From: DASQYE01 sp036389315
Lineage (GTDB): Bacteria > Acidobacteriota > Blastocatellia > Pyrinomonadales > Pyrinomonadaceae
Length of the DNA: 64,000 nucleotides
NCBI GenBank assembly: GCA_036389315.1
Contig: DASVQF010000004.1
Location: forward strand, 88,053 to 152,052
Reading direction: 5' to 3'
The notes under the pieces were generated by a model. That model searched no databases. It saw only the letters and a program-made list of their open reading frames with translations, and was not told the DNA's origin. The position numbers were made by a program, and so were the translations under genes. Of this stretch, positions 24,989-34,331 are shown one piece after another. Within the stretch, counting starts at the first letter, position 1; every line of letters begins with the position of its first letter.

Positions 24989-26103
24989 GGTTTGGGCGGG
25001 ACGAGGCTCGCCATTTTCGCCGCCAGGTCTTTCATCACCTGATCGTTGGCGTGTTCGTTGAGGTGTGCGTCTTCGGGGCCGACGTTGGCGGGCTCGACCG
25101 TGACCGCGACGGTGAAAGTGTTGAAGTCGCGAGTGACGTACTTCAGATTCTCCTCGTACTGCTCGCTCGAAACCTGATAGTACTTCCCGTTCAAAATATA
25201 GACGGCCGAGGGCGGCGGCTTCTCCTCCATCCGGAAGATGGCGAAGCGCCCGCCATGAGAAGCAGCCAGCCCGGCGATCTCCTCAAGCAGCTTGTGCGTC
25301 AAGTCCAGGCCGTACTGCACCCTCTGGCTGCGGGGAGCGAACATCAGCGCCCTGTCATTCTTGTCCGTGTCGAAGTTCTCGTAATGCAAATAATCGGGGA
25401 AAGCGTCGAGGCGCTTCTGCCATTCGTCGCTCACGGGCCCACTGTACTGCCGCATCGGCTCGTACGGGGGCGGAAGGATTTTATGGGCCCACTCCCTTTC
25501 CCTGGGCCAGGGGAAGTATTTTCGCCACAGAAGCTTCAGCTTGAGCGAGGGAGTCTCCTGAACGGGCTGGCCCGTCTCTTCGGTCGGCCCACGCAGTTGC
25601 CCGCCTTCGAGCCAGAAGGTCGGCTTGGGCGTGCGGTCGTCGGGTGTGCCCGAAGGAAACGTGTTGTTCCAGACATCGTTGGCGGGCGTGAACCACAGCA
25701 GCACGAGGTCAGCGCGAAACTGCTTGTAATACTCTCTCAAGGAGAGGAGCTGCTGATCCTGCCCGGTCGCGGGCCCACCCAGCGAGAAGACCTTCACCTT
25801 CTTACCCGCAGCATTGAGATAGGACTGTAGCCTCTGCTCCGGCATCCATCCGTAGGCGCAAGCCTTTGCCTCGACCTGCGAATCGCCAACGAGCACGATG
25901 ACGAAATCATCGTCGGCGTACTGTATGGGCTGGCCACGAAAACCAAGCTGATGCCGCTCGGACTTGTAGCTGCTGATAGTCTTCCAGCCGCTCAGCGTGG
26001 GCTTCGGATAATTGACGACGCGGAGGGCGATCTCAAGCAGAGCAAGCGTGACGGAGATGCTGATGAGCAACAGCAGGGCCTTAGCTAAGAATGCACGCCT
26101 CAA
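24985..26103 (-). CDS. membrane-anchored SGNH-hydrolase-like protein
   Basis: A 372-residue protein with an N-terminal hydrophobic helix (residues 9-27) and SGNH-like blocks: VLVGDSQVEAKACAYG (Ser block), FSLGGPATG (Gly block), FTPANDVWNN (Asn block) and PEDAHLNEHANDQVM (Asp...His block). Such proteins are often O-acetylhydrolases or alginate/cellulose acetylation partners (AlgJ/AlgX-like). The extracellular domain would act on acylated glycans. No acetylation operon surrounds it, so the substrate is unknown. Confidence 0.75.
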   Translation of the reverse strand: MRRAFLAKALLLLISISVTLALLEIALRVVNYPKPTLSGWKTISSYKSERHQLGFRGQPIQYADDDFVIVLVGDSQVEAKACAYGWMPEQRLQSYLNAAGKKVKVFSLGGPATGQDQQLLSLREYYKQFRADLVLLWFTPANDVWNNTFPSGTPDDRTPKPTFWLEGGQLRGPTEETGQPVQETPSLKLKLLWRKYFPWPREREWAHKILPPPYEPMRQYSGPVSDEWQKRLDAFPDYLHYENFDTDKNDRALMFAPRSQRVQYGLDLTHKLLEEIAGLAASHGGRFAIFRMEEKPPPSAVYILNGKYYQVSSEQYEENLKYVTRDFNTFTVAVTVEPANVGPEDAHLNEHANDQVMKDLAAKMASLVPPKP

Positions 26104-26161
26104 TGCTCAGACCTCTCTCCCCGGACAGCTTACCCCTCATCACGCTTCCTCTATTTGGCCT

Positions 26162-28780
26162 CTATTTGCCTTGACCTCTCAGGCGTTGGGCCAACGTGCG
26201 AATGACGCCGGAGGCTATGGCCGGGTCTGTGTTGAGGGCCGCGCGGAAGGCATCGCCGCCCAGGCGCAGGACGCGCACGCCGTCCGCCTTGGCGACGACC
26301 GTCGCGGAGCGCGGCGCAGGGTCGAGCACGGCCATCTCGCCGATGAAGCCCCCGGCCCTCTCTTCGGCCACGACGCGGGCACTCGCGCCCTCGCCGATCA
26401 AGACCTGCACTTCGCCCGCGAGGATGATGAAGACTTCGTTGCCCGGCTCGCCCTGCACGCAGAGGGCTTCGCCGCCTCGGTACTCGTCTTCGACGCTTGA
26501 GCGCGCAAGCTCCGAGAGACCTTCGGGCGCAAGCGAAGAGAAGATCGGGGCCGAGCGCAGGGCCATCATCTTCTCCACGCGGCTGAGGCCGGGGTGCGCG
26601 CCGACCTCGCTCGATTCCCTGCCCTGGCGCTCCTGCAAATGCTTTGCGGTCTCGCGCACAAGCTCGTGCTCGTCCGTCGCGAGGCGCGTGAGCAGCTCCG
26701 CGTCCGTCGCGCCGTGCTCGGCCAGGACGTAGAGCGCGACGGCGCGCACATAAGGGTCTACGCTTTCCGTCTGCACGCGCAAGACGCTGGCGAAAGTGTT
26801 CTGCTCGGCTTGCTTGGCCGTCGCTTCATTGTGTGCAGCGACGAGCCGTTCGCCTACGGCGTCGGGAATCTGGCCGCTCAATTGCTCGACGGCCATCCGG
26901 CGCTTCTCCGGCTCGTTCGAGCACATCCCGGCGCGTATCACCAGGCTGGTCTCGTCCCTGGGCTCGAAGCTGAGGCTGCGCAGCAGGCGGTCTACGGCGT
27001 GCACGCGACGACGGCGCAAAAGGTCTTTGAGCAAGGCGTGAGCAGCGTGCGAGGGCTCCGCTTCGAGCGCGTTGATCGCGTGCGAAGTGCGCTCTATGAT
27101 GCCCAGCTCTTCCGCCAGTCGCGCGGCGATTCCGCCCGTCCCGCCCAGGAGGTCGTCCAGGACTGCGGCGTGCTCCTCTTTCGTCACGCGGTACTCTGCG
27201 CGCAGCTCCATGATGAAGCTGTCGTCGGCGTCGCCTTCGGCCGCGAGCACACGTTCCAGATAGCTTTCCAGTGCCCGCTTGTAAGTCTCAAGCTGCAAAC
27301 GCTTCTCCGCCGAAATCTGCTTCGACGGGTCGTTAATCATCGCGCGTTCTTCCTCGGCGAGGGCCGCCATCACCTTCTCGTGATCGGCCTTCTTGATCTG
27401 CAACTGGCTGCGCAGCGACTCAAGCAGTTGCACTTCTTCGCGCGTCACGAAGCCGTTGGCCAAAGTCTCGCGCACGGCGTCCTTGTAGATTTCTATGACC
27501 TGCGCCTGCCCCTTGGCGCTCTCGCGCGTGCGAATAGTGTGAATCAGGAAAGCCTCGTGCAGGTCTCTGGGCGGCTGAATGTCCGTCCACTCCCAGCGCT
27601 TGATGATGTTGCGCGCTAAGGTCTCTTCGGCGAAGGTCTTCTGCGTGCGGCGCAAGCGCCTGACCAGGAAGAGCGTCGCCGTCAGGACGACCAGGATGAG
27701 GAAAAGATGCGGCACAACCCACGGCGCTCTCCACAGCGTCGGCGCTCCCGCAAAGCTGTAGAAGATGGTGAAAGCAGAGAAGGCCGCAATCGTGAACATG
27801 ATGTGACGCACGCGCGCGTCGTCCGCCTCCGGCTCGCGCCCCCGCACGAAGCGCCCCACCACGGGCTCAAGCGCGGAGAGGATAAGGTAGCTCGCAAGCC
27901 CGCACACGACGAGCGTCAAGATCGAGGCGACGGCGCGCGGGACTGCGGGCAGAAAGAAGAAGCCGGCCGTTTGCGCGTCGTGGCCCGGCAGGAAGGCGTA
28001 GTGAATGACCATCACTTCATTCGTCCAGCGGCCGTCGAAGTAGTAGCTCCACGTTCCAGCCTGAAGGTAATAGTAGAAGTAGAACCCGAAGACCAGACCC
28101 GGAAAGACGAAATAGGCGAATCGCTTCGGCACGGAGCCGATCTCTTTCCAGTAGCCGTTCTCCTCGTTGATGTCCGGGCACAGGTTCTTGCAGGCCGTGC
28201 ATTTCGTGCACTGCGAGTTGGGCGTCTCGCGAAGGCCGTGCGGCTCCGTGTAAATCTTTTCGATGAAGGAGACGGGGCAGATATAGTTGCACCAGGTCTT
28301 GCCCGTGTAGAACGCGCCGAAGATCAAGGCCGCCAGCATCAACAACACGAAGAAGGCCGTAATCGCATGCCCGTCGCCGTTCGTCGCGATCAGGCGCAGC
28401 CAGAGCGAGACGACGAAGATCGCCAAAGGCACATAATAATAGTTGGCCTGAAGCCAGGCGTTAGCCTTCTTGACGCCCGGACGGCGCAGGCGCACGGGGA
28501 TTTGCGCGAAGAAGGCCAGGGGGCAGATTCTCCGCCAGCGATGATAGCCGACCAGCACTATGAAGAGCGGCAAGCTCGCCACGGCCACAGTCCAGACGAT
28601 GCGCCCGGCGTAGGGCTGCATCATGTGAGCGAAGACGGGAACGGCGATGAAGACGGCGAGGGCGAACCACTTGATGTAAGCGACCCACCATTCCACCTCG
28701 CCCTCGGCTGCCCGCTTCGCAGCGGTCGGCAAAGACTTGGTGATCGGCGTCGCCGGCGGTCTGGGCGTTGCTACGGCCAT
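26162..28780 (-). CDS. NapH/CcoG-like Fe-S membrane protein with HEAT-like region and C-terminal cyclic-nucleotide-binding domain
   Basis: An 872-residue protein. The N-terminal half has about eight membrane helices with polyferredoxin-type motifs: RRICPLAFF near 85, WCNYICP at 163-169 and one [4Fe-4S] site CTKCTACKNLCP at 191-202, as in NosR/NapH/CcoG proteins. A soluble helical stretch (about 400-720) contains HEAT-like repeats. The last 120 residues are a cyclic-nucleotide-binding domain with an intact FIGEMAVLDPAPRSATV signature. It follows the monohaem gene at 28853. Like the protein at 5573 it joins Fe-S membrane electron transfer to nucleotide sensing, but with a different order and scaffold. 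Function inferred. Confidence 0.8.
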   Translation of the reverse strand: MAVATPRPPATPITKSLPTAAKRAAEGEVEWWVAYIKWFALAVFIAVPVFAHMMQPYAGRIVWTVAVASLPLFIVLVGYHRWRRICPLAFFAQIPVRLRRPGVKKANAWLQANYYYVPLAIFVVSLWLRLIATNGDGHAITAFFVLLMLAALIFGAFYTGKTWCNYICPVSFIEKIYTEPHGLRETPNSQCTKCTACKNLCPDINEENGYWKEIGSVPKRFAYFVFPGLVFGFYFYYYLQAGTWSYYFDGRWTNEVMVIHYAFLPGHDAQTAGFFFLPAVPRAVASILTLVVCGLASYLILSALEPVVGRFVRGREPEADDARVRHIMFTIAAFSAFTIFYSFAGAPTLWRAPWVVPHLFLILVVLTATLFLVRRLRRTQKTFAEETLARNIIKRWEWTDIQPPRDLHEAFLIHTIRTRESAKGQAQVIEIYKDAVRETLANGFVTREEVQLLESLRSQLQIKKADHEKVMAALAEEERAMINDPSKQISAEKRLQLETYKRALESYLERVLAAEGDADDSFIMELRAEYRVTKEEHAAVLDDLLGGTGGIAARLAEELGIIERTSHAINALEAEPSHAAHALLKDLLRRRRVHAVDRLLRSLSFEPRDETSLVIRAGMCSNEPEKRRMAVEQLSGQIPDAVGERLVAAHNEATAKQAEQNTFASVLRVQTESVDPYVRAVALYVLAEHGATDAELLTRLATDEHELVRETAKHLQERQGRESSEVGAHPGLSRVEKMMALRSAPIFSSLAPEGLSELARSSVEDEYRGGEALCVQGEPGNEVFIILAGEVQVLIGEGASARVVAEERAGGFIGEMAVLDPAPRSATVVAKADGVRVLRLGGDAFRAALNTDPAIASGVIRTLAQRLRGQGK

Positions 28781-28795
28781 AATATATTAGGGATC

Positions 28796-28847
28796 AGGGA
28801 TGAGGGATGAAGGAAAAGCAAATGTCTTTTATTCATCCCTCATCCCT
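28796..28847. repeat. palindromic heptamer array (GGGATGA type)
   Basis: AGGGATGAGGGATGAA (28796-28811) pairs perfectly with TTCATCCCTCATCCCT (28832-28847) over a 20-nt loop. It lies between two leftward genes of one apparent operon and, being close to the start of the downstream gene, could attenuate transcription. Confidence 0.8.
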
Positions 28848-28852
28848 TTCTT

Positions 28853-30667
28853 TTATCCTCTCCCCCTGGTTGTATCGAAGGGCCAGTTGTCCGTGAGCGC
28901 CGGTTCGATATTGATCTTCACGTTCAAATAGTCGCGCATCACGCCGCGCAGGTTATCGACCTGTTCCTGTTCGTTGCGGCGCAGGAATTCGCTGCGCACT
29001 TCGTCGGGCGTGATGACGAAGAAGAGGCGCGGGATGTCGCGCGTCTTCGTCATTTGGGCCAGTTGCGCCGGATTGCTGACGGCCGTGTCGAGGTAATTGC
29101 CCTCGTCGAAGTTGCGCACGTGGCACTGTATGCAGGTCATGCCGCGCTCTTCCATCAGGCGGCGGCGCGGGTCGCGTAAAGCCGTCTCCTCGACCATGAA
29201 CCGCTCCTTGAAGGGGCGCGAGATGGAAGAGGCGTCGATGGTGAGCGGGCGCGCGTCGTGCTCGTCGGGGATGCTTGCGAAGCCCAGCACGTCTATCAGC
29301 TTGTCGAAGTCCTTGACGTAAGAGGCCGAGCCGGGCACAAACGGAGGCGCGGGCACAGCCTTGTAGGCTTTGCCGTCGGGCGCTTTGACGCTCGTAGCGA
29401 ATCCGTCGATCACCTCGTTGCTGAAGGCCAGCTCTTTCCGGCCACCGCGCTCGACGGGCACGACTTTCATCACCCCGAGGGCCCAGCCGTTTCCGCGCAC
29501 GTAGCCCCCTCTGGCGTCCAGCGTGTCGTCGCCACCGAGGCGCGCGTTGTGCGGGAGCGCGGCGAAGTTGGCCTGCATGCGCGGGTCTGCCGGGTCGTTG
29601 TAGGTCACTACTTTGGTGATGAACTCGGCGAGCGCCTCGCCATATTTTCTCTTGTCCGTGGCGACGAAAGGCTTGAGGGCCGCGCCGTCGAAGAAGGCGT
29701 CGTGGAAAGCTGCGGCGAAGGCACGGTTGTTCTTCTGCCGCCAATCGTTGTCCTTGAGAATGTCCGGGTCTTTGCCGCGAGTGATACGCATGCGCGGCAT
29801 CAGGTAAACGGGCTCGGCCGCCACCACGTTGCGATAGACCAGGCGCAGCTCGAAAATCTTTTTATTGACGCGCGGGCGCACCATGATGAGCCGCCAGTTA
29901 GCCGCCTCCCACTGCCGGTTGAAGCGCGGGCTGTCGGGGTCAATCTCTTCGTTATGATGAAGCGCGGCCAGGCTTTTCAGAGAGTCGCGGAAGAGCTGAG
30001 CGCCCGTGGTCTTCTGAATCTGATTGTCCGGCTTGATCTGCTTGGCGGCTTCGATCTCGGCTATGCGCTGGAAGAGGCCCAGGATGGGCCACTGGCGATT
30101 GCTCGCCTCCAAACGTTCCGGGTCTGTGACGGAGATGAGCGTCTCGACGGCGAGCGGCGCAAGGGGCACGGTGGGCAGCGGGACGGCCTGCGGCTCGACG
30201 ACGATGCTGAAGGTCTTGAGCAGTGTGCGCTGGGGAGTCTTGCCGTCGCGCGGGCTTTCCGTCATGCGGACGGCGAAATCGCCGCGCGGCGCGTCCGAAG
30301 GGCGCGGCGTCCAATCCACGGTCAGAGTCTTCTCGTTATACCTGGCCGAGGCGGGCTTCTGCACCAGCTCTACGCGCACGTCGTCGCTCTCTTCGTCTAT
30401 CACGGCGAGGCCGAAAAAGATGCGTTGGCCCACGCCCACGCGCTTGAACCTGATCTCGTCCAACTCGGGCTGGCGGTTGCCTCCCTGCGCCTGTGGGCCC
30501 AGGGGGAAATCAATATTCTGTACGGGCGCGGCGCTGCCGGCCGCCTCCGTTTGCAGGCGCGAGCCCACCAGGAGAAGGGCCAGGGCGCAGAACAGCAGCA
30601 GGCAGACGAGCTTGAGCGTCTCGACGGCAGAGAGAGGCTTCAGGGGAGTGCGGCGGTCTTTCATCAT
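28853..30667 (-). CDS. secreted monohaem protein of unknown function
   Basis: A 604-residue exported protein: one hydrophobic segment at residues 19-38, a cadherin/Ig-like N-terminal domain (about 60-165, ending in KTFSIVVEPQAVPLP), a long central region with no recognised motif, and a single haem site CIQCH near residue 510 with R-N-F-D-E after it. The conserved-looking C-terminus (PRLFFVITPDEVRSEFLRR) follows the haem. It precedes the Fe-S/cyclic-nucleotide membrane protein and is probably its periplasmic redox partner. Confidence 0.7.
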   Translation of the reverse strand: MMKDRRTPLKPLSAVETLKLVCLLLFCALALLLVGSRLQTEAAGSAAPVQNIDFPLGPQAQGGNRQPELDEIRFKRVGVGQRIFFGLAVIDEESDDVRVELVQKPASARYNEKTLTVDWTPRPSDAPRGDFAVRMTESPRDGKTPQRTLLKTFSIVVEPQAVPLPTVPLAPLAVETLISVTDPERLEASNRQWPILGLFQRIAEIEAAKQIKPDNQIQKTTGAQLFRDSLKSLAALHHNEEIDPDSPRFNRQWEAANWRLIMVRPRVNKKIFELRLVYRNVVAAEPVYLMPRMRITRGKDPDILKDNDWRQKNNRAFAAAFHDAFFDGAALKPFVATDKRKYGEALAEFITKVVTYNDPADPRMQANFAALPHNARLGGDDTLDARGGYVRGNGWALGVMKVVPVERGGRKELAFSNEVIDGFATSVKAPDGKAYKAVPAPPFVPGSASYVKDFDKLIDVLGFASIPDEHDARPLTIDASSISRPFKERFMVEETALRDPRRRLMEERGMTCIQCHVRNFDEGNYLDTAVSNPAQLAQMTKTRDIPRLFFVITPDEVRSEFLRRNEQEQVDNLRGVMRDYLNVKINIEPALTDNWPFDTTRGRG

Positions 30668-30824
30668 TATTCGATTACCGAAATCAGCTTATAAAGCCGC
30701 GACAGTTTCGGCTCTTCGGGGCTGAGAAGGCCGAGCGCCGAGGCTTTATTGCATTATGGCATGCGGGTAAAACCTTCAGGGATTTCCGGGAGACACAGAA
30801 ACGGCTGCGAACATCAGAACACAT

Positions 30825-30853
30825 ATTCAAACCCGCGCCGCGACGCTTGTCAA
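30825..30853 (-). promoter_or_regulatory. sigma70-type promoter of the monohaem/Fe-S operon
   Basis: On the minus strand TTGACA (30853-30848), a 17-bp spacer, then TTGAAT (30830-30825; 4 of 6 consensus). It lies about 160 bp upstream of the monohaem gene start and just after the stop of the preceding gene. The 204-bp gap 30668-30871 holds no gene that I can see. Confidence 0.4.
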
Positions 30854-30871
30854 GCAGGCTCGCCGGCCGCC

Positions 30872-31273
30872 TCAGCGAATCGTCACTTCCAGCGTGTAGC
30901 TGGCCGGAGCCTCTGTCTCCGTCGGCGGCAGCACGTTGATTCGATAATCGCCAGAGACGGGCAACTGCCCCTGCCAATCGCGCGCGAAATCGGCCGGGTA
31001 ATCCCCGTCTGGCGTCCGTATGGTAAACGTCACGGCGCGCGATTCGGAGGCCAGGTGCACGGTCATGGTCTGCCCGGCCTGCGCCCTCAGCAAATAGTCG
31101 TGGCTCAAGCCGCGCTTGACCGCCCCGCGCAGGATGGTAGTCGTCCGCCCGCGCGGAAAACTGACGCGCCGCACGACGCTTCTGCCCTTCTGCGCAAACG
31201 AGACGCCCGCCGTCGCGAGCAGGATAAAGATTACAAGTGCCGAGTATATTCCGGCTCTCCGTCCCATGTTCAT
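30872..31273 (-). CDS. small secreted protein with pre-peptidase-C-like domain
   Basis: A 133-residue protein with a signal peptide (MNMGRRAGIYSALVIFILLA, cut after SFAQ). The mature part HDYLLRAQAGQTMTVHLASE ... VSGDYRINVLPPTE ... YTLEVTIR is a beta-sandwich of the PPC-like type, which often accompanies secreted enzymes. Here it stands alone. No catalytic motif; possible carbohydrate or protein binding. It lies 26 bp after the nitrilase-family gene. Confidence 0.7.
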   Translation of the reverse strand: MNMGRRAGIYSALVIFILLATAGVSFAQKGRSVVRRVSFPRGRTTTILRGAVKRGLSHDYLLRAQAGQTMTVHLASESRAVTFTIRTPDGDYPADFARDWQGQLPVSGDYRINVLPPTETEAPASYTLEVTIR

Positions 31274-31299
31274 TTCCGATGCTCCTTGAAACTGAATGT

Positions 31300-32190
31300 C
31301 TATCTTTTCGCATCCTTGCGGACGAATGGCGGCTGCACCTCCGTAGCCGCCAGAGCGCCGTAGAGGCGCGGGCGACGATAAGCGTTGCCCCAGCTCTCTC
31401 TCTCGCGGTAGGCGCGAAGAGCCTCTAAGTCGAAGGTGGCCAGGTAAACGTCCTCGCTCTCGCCGGCTTCGATGATCAGCGTGTTGCGCGGCTCCCCGTC
31501 TGGCACAGGGTAGGCCACGGCGTCGAAGGCCACCGAGCGCCCGTTATTCTGCGGAGCCGGATAGTTGGTCATCGCCACGCCGACCATATTCTCAAAGGCG
31601 CGCGTCCTGAACTGGCTCATGCGATGCTCGTCCAGGGTACAGGCGTTAGGGGTCAGGATCAGCTCCGCGCCTTCCAGCATCAGCAGGCGCGCGCTTTCCG
31701 GAAACTCCCGGTCGTAACAGATCATAAAACCGATCTTGACCTCGCCCGCTTCGGTATCGAGCCCGCACACGGGAAAGGCGTCGCCGGGCGTCAGGGCCGA
31801 CTCCACGTCGAACTCGCAGGTGTGAACCTTCGCGTAGGTCAAAACTATCCGGCCGTGGCGATCAATCAAAGAGACTGAGTTGCGCGGCGCGCCCTCCCAC
31901 CTCTCAAGGTAGGTGAGCGCAATCGCCATCCGCAGCTCTTCAGCCAACGCGCGGAAGTGAGCGATAAACGGGTCTTCCGGGCCGATAGCCTGCGCCTGCC
32001 ACTCGGCGCGCTCCTTCTCCTCGCGCGGGTCGAAGTACTTCATCCCCGTGCTCCACAGCTCCGGGAAGAGCGCAACGTCTGCTCCCATCGCACGAGCACG
32101 ACGGCAGAACAGCTCTCCTTTTGCTTGAGCGGCGGCCCTGTCATGCCCGCACCCAAGCATCTGCAACAGGGCGACTCTGACAGCTTTCAT
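31300..32190 (-). CDS. carbon-nitrogen hydrolase (nitrilase superfamily)
   Basis: A 296-residue nitrilase-superfamily amidase with the Glu-Lys-Cys triad visible: FPELWSTG (Glu), VLTYAKVHTCEFD (Lys) and GFMICYDREFPESARLL (Cys). The branch cannot be fixed; omega-amidase or N-carbamoyl-amidase-like activity is possible. I see no reason to call it a kynurenine formamidase, which belongs to other folds. It may be co-transcribed with the DinB-like gene, although a strong hairpin lies between them. Confidence 0.88.
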   Translation of the reverse strand: MKAVRVALLQMLGCGHDRAAAQAKGELFCRRARAMGADVALFPELWSTGMKYFDPREEKERAEWQAQAIGPEDPFIAHFRALAEELRMAIALTYLERWEGAPRNSVSLIDRHGRIVLTYAKVHTCEFDVESALTPGDAFPVCGLDTEAGEVKIGFMICYDREFPESARLLMLEGAELILTPNACTLDEHRMSQFRTRAFENMVGVAMTNYPAPQNNGRSVAFDAVAYPVPDGEPRNTLIIEAGESEDVYLATFDLEALRAYRERESWGNAYRRPRLYGALAATEVQPPFVRKDAKR

Positions 32191-32225
32191 AGAGTTATTG
32201 ACGGAGATGTTTGGTGAGAGGGAAG

Positions 32226-32260
32226 CTTACGGAGGACGGACGCGTCCCACCCTCCGTAAG
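32226..32260. terminator. intergenic hairpin
   Basis: CTTACGGAGG (32226-32235) pairs perfectly with CCTCCGTAAG (32251-32260), extended by partly matching GGACGGA/TCCGTCC stretches. There is no clear T run on either side, so it may be an attenuator or processing site between the DinB-like and nitrilase genes. Confidence 0.4.
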
Positions 32261-32278
32261 TTTTCCGTCCGAGCAGTC

Positions 32279-32779
32279 CTAAACCATAGGCTCGTCGGCG
32301 GTCGGGCCGTAGATGGACGGCAAGGGAACGTCGCGCAACCGAAGATAGACCGAAAGCTGGCCGCGATGATGAAAGATATGGTTGAGCGCCATCGAGCGAA
32401 TGACGGCCACTCGCGGCAGCTCGAAGAAGACCTGCTCGCCGCTTCGCATCCGCCAGGGTTTCAAGAGCGATTCGTCCGTCTGGGCCTTTAACAGCTCGAC
32501 GGCTTCGGCCACGTTGCGGTCGAAGCTCTCCAACAGCTCCGAGACATTGGAGGGCGCGAAGGGCTGGTATTTTCCGGCGGCGAAATCCAGCTCGTCTTCC
32601 GTCAGGATGAAACGAAACATCGTGTGCAGCTCCGCGACGTGTCCCGCCAATCGCCCGAGCGACATGGACTTTTCGTGCGGCTTCCAAGAGAACGCCTCTT
32701 CCGGCACTCGTTCGAGCAACTTTCTGGTTGTTTTTGCTTCCTGCTGAAGCTCCGCTATGATCGGCTGACTTAAGCTCAC
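32279..32779 (-). CDS. DinB/YfiT-family protein
   Basis: A 166-residue four-helix-bundle protein with the three expected metal-binding histidines: GHVAELHTM near residue 47 and NHIFHHRGQLSVYLR near 132-146. The DinB superfamily includes thiol-dependent S-transferases and damage-induced proteins; the substrate is unknown. The start follows an AAAAGGAGAG ribosome-binding site. Confidence 0.85.
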   Translation of the reverse strand: MSLSQPIIAELQQEAKTTRKLLERVPEEAFSWKPHEKSMSLGRLAGHVAELHTMFRFILTEDELDFAAGKYQPFAPSNVSELLESFDRNVAEAVELLKAQTDESLLKPWRMRSGEQVFFELPRVAVIRSMALNHIFHHRGQLSVYLRLRDVPLPSIYGPTADEPMV

Positions 32780-32903
32780 CTTCGGCTCTCCTTTTCAAAC
32801 TATTTCGCGAGGGTTCTTGAAAGCGAAGCCAATCTACACTTCATCCGGCATACTTTTCAAGGCTGCGGTAGAGAGCAAGGCGCGGCCACAGGCTTTCGCC
32901 CGA

Positions 32904-34331
32904 TCAGTTGCGGCGATCAAGGTCGTAGTCGCGCAGGCGTCTGTAGAGAGTCGAAGGCGAGATGCCGAGTATCTCGGCGGTCTTGGCGCGGTGCCAGTTG
33001 GTCTGTTTGAGGGCGGCGAGGATTTGCTGGCGCTCGACTTCGCGCAGCGAGGCGGGCGACGCTTGAGCGGCAGCACCGCTCTCCTCTCCGCTTTCGCCCG
33101 CCGTGGGCCCACCCGTCGAAGCGACCATGACGGGCGCGAGCGGCGCGGCCTGGGGCCTTGCGACTTCGGGCGGCAACTCGCTCAAGGTGATGCGATTGTC
33201 GTTACTGAGGAGCACTGCGCGCTCAAGGCAGTTGCGTAGCTGGCGCACGTTGCCGGGCCAACTGTAGGCGCGAAGCGCAGCCAAAGCTTCCGGCGTCAGC
33301 TCCGGCGGATTTGAAGCCCTGAGCTGATGCAGCAGGTGCAGAGCGAGCGGCTCTATGTCTTCGGGCCGTTCCCTGAGCGGCGTCAGGCTGATCTGAAAAC
33401 TGTTGATGCGATAGAGCAGGTCTGCGCGAAACGTGCCGTCCGAGATCACCGTGTCCACGTTGCGGTTGGTGGCGGCGACGATGCGGACGTTGACTTCGAC
33501 TTTGCGCACTCCGCCGACGCGGTAAAAGGTTCTGGTCTCGATAGCGCGCAGCAGCTTCGCCTGTAGCTGAGTCGGCAGCTCCGTGACTTCGTCCAGAAAG
33601 AGCGTGCCGCCGTCGGCCAGCTCGATGAGGCCGAGCTTGCGCCCCTTCGCGCCCGAAAAAGCGCCCGCCTCGTAGCCGAACAGCTCCGATTCCAACAGCG
33701 ATTCCTGAAAGGCTGCGCAGTTGAGGTCTATGAAGGAAGCGTCCGCTCGCGTCGAGAGGCGATGAATGGCATGGGCCACAAGCTCCTTGCCCGTCCCAGA
33801 CTCGCCCGTAATCAAGACGGAAGCTTCAGAGGGCGCGACGCGCTCTATGAGGCGCACGACCTCGCGCATGGTGTCCGAGACGGAGACGATCTCGGGCGTC
33901 GGAGACTGGCGGGCCAACTGCTCGCGCAGGCGTTGATTGTCTACTCTGAGGCGTCGCTTATCGGCCGCCTGCTTGACCAAAGCGTCAAGCTCAGTGATGC
34001 GGTAAGGCTTCGAGAGATAATCGTAAGCGCCGAGCTTCATAGCCTCAATGGCCGTCTCGACGGTCGCGTGTCCGGTGAGCATGATGATCTCGGGCGGGTT
34101 GGGACGCTCTCTGACTCTTCTGAGCAGCTCCATCCCATCCATGCGCGGCATGTTGATGTCGCAGAGCATCACGTCCACGTTGCTCTCTTCCAGGCGGCGC
34201 AGCGCAGCCTCGCCGTCGGCCGCGACCGAGACGTTGTAGCCCAGGCGTTGAAGCTCTTTCTGAATGACCAGGCGCAGGTTCGCTTCATCTTCGGCAACAA
34301 GTAGTCGTGTGGGTCGCGTGTTCTCGCTCAA
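32904..34331 (-). CDS. NtrC-family sigma54-dependent response regulator
   Basis: A 475-residue regulator: receiver domain (residues 9-122, VMLCDINMPRMDG phospho-acceptor Asp, LSKPYR Lys), AAA+ domain (150-385) with GESGTGKELVA Walker A and GGTLFLDEV Walker B, and a Fis-type HTH (HRAKTAEILGISPSTLYRRL). The sigma54-contacting loop is GAFSGA instead of GAFTGA, a conservative Thr-to-Ser change. Its start overlaps the sensor kinase stop by 4 bp. Target genes are unknown; I found no -24/-12 promoter in the window. Confidence 0.92.
   Translation of the reverse strand: MSENTRPTRLLVAEDEANLRLVIQKELQRLGYNVSVAADGEAALRRLEESNVDVMLCDINMPRMDGMELLRRVRERPNPPEIIMLTGHATVETAIEAMKLGAYDYLSKPYRITELDALVKQAADKRRLRVDNQRLREQLARQSPTPEIVSVSDTMREVVRLIERVAPSEASVLITGESGTGKELVAHAIHRLSTRADASFIDLNCAAFQESLLESELFGYEAGAFSGAKGRKLGLIELADGGTLFLDEVTELPTQLQAKLLRAIETRTFYRVGGVRKVEVNVRIVAATNRNVDTVISDGTFRADLLYRINSFQISLTPLRERPEDIEPLALHLLHQLRASNPPELTPEALAALRAYSWPGNVRQLRNCLERAVLLSNDNRITLSELPPEVARPQAAPLAPVMVASTGGPTAGESGEESGAAAQASPASLREVERQQILAALKQTNWHRAKTAEILGISPSTLYRRLRDYDLDRRN

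Noticed and set aside
31300..32190. Nitrilase-family gene as the missing kynurenine formamidase
   Set aside because: Known formamidases belong to the cyclase-like KynB or alpha/beta-hydrolase folds; the Glu-Lys-Cys triad here is ordinary nitrilase type.
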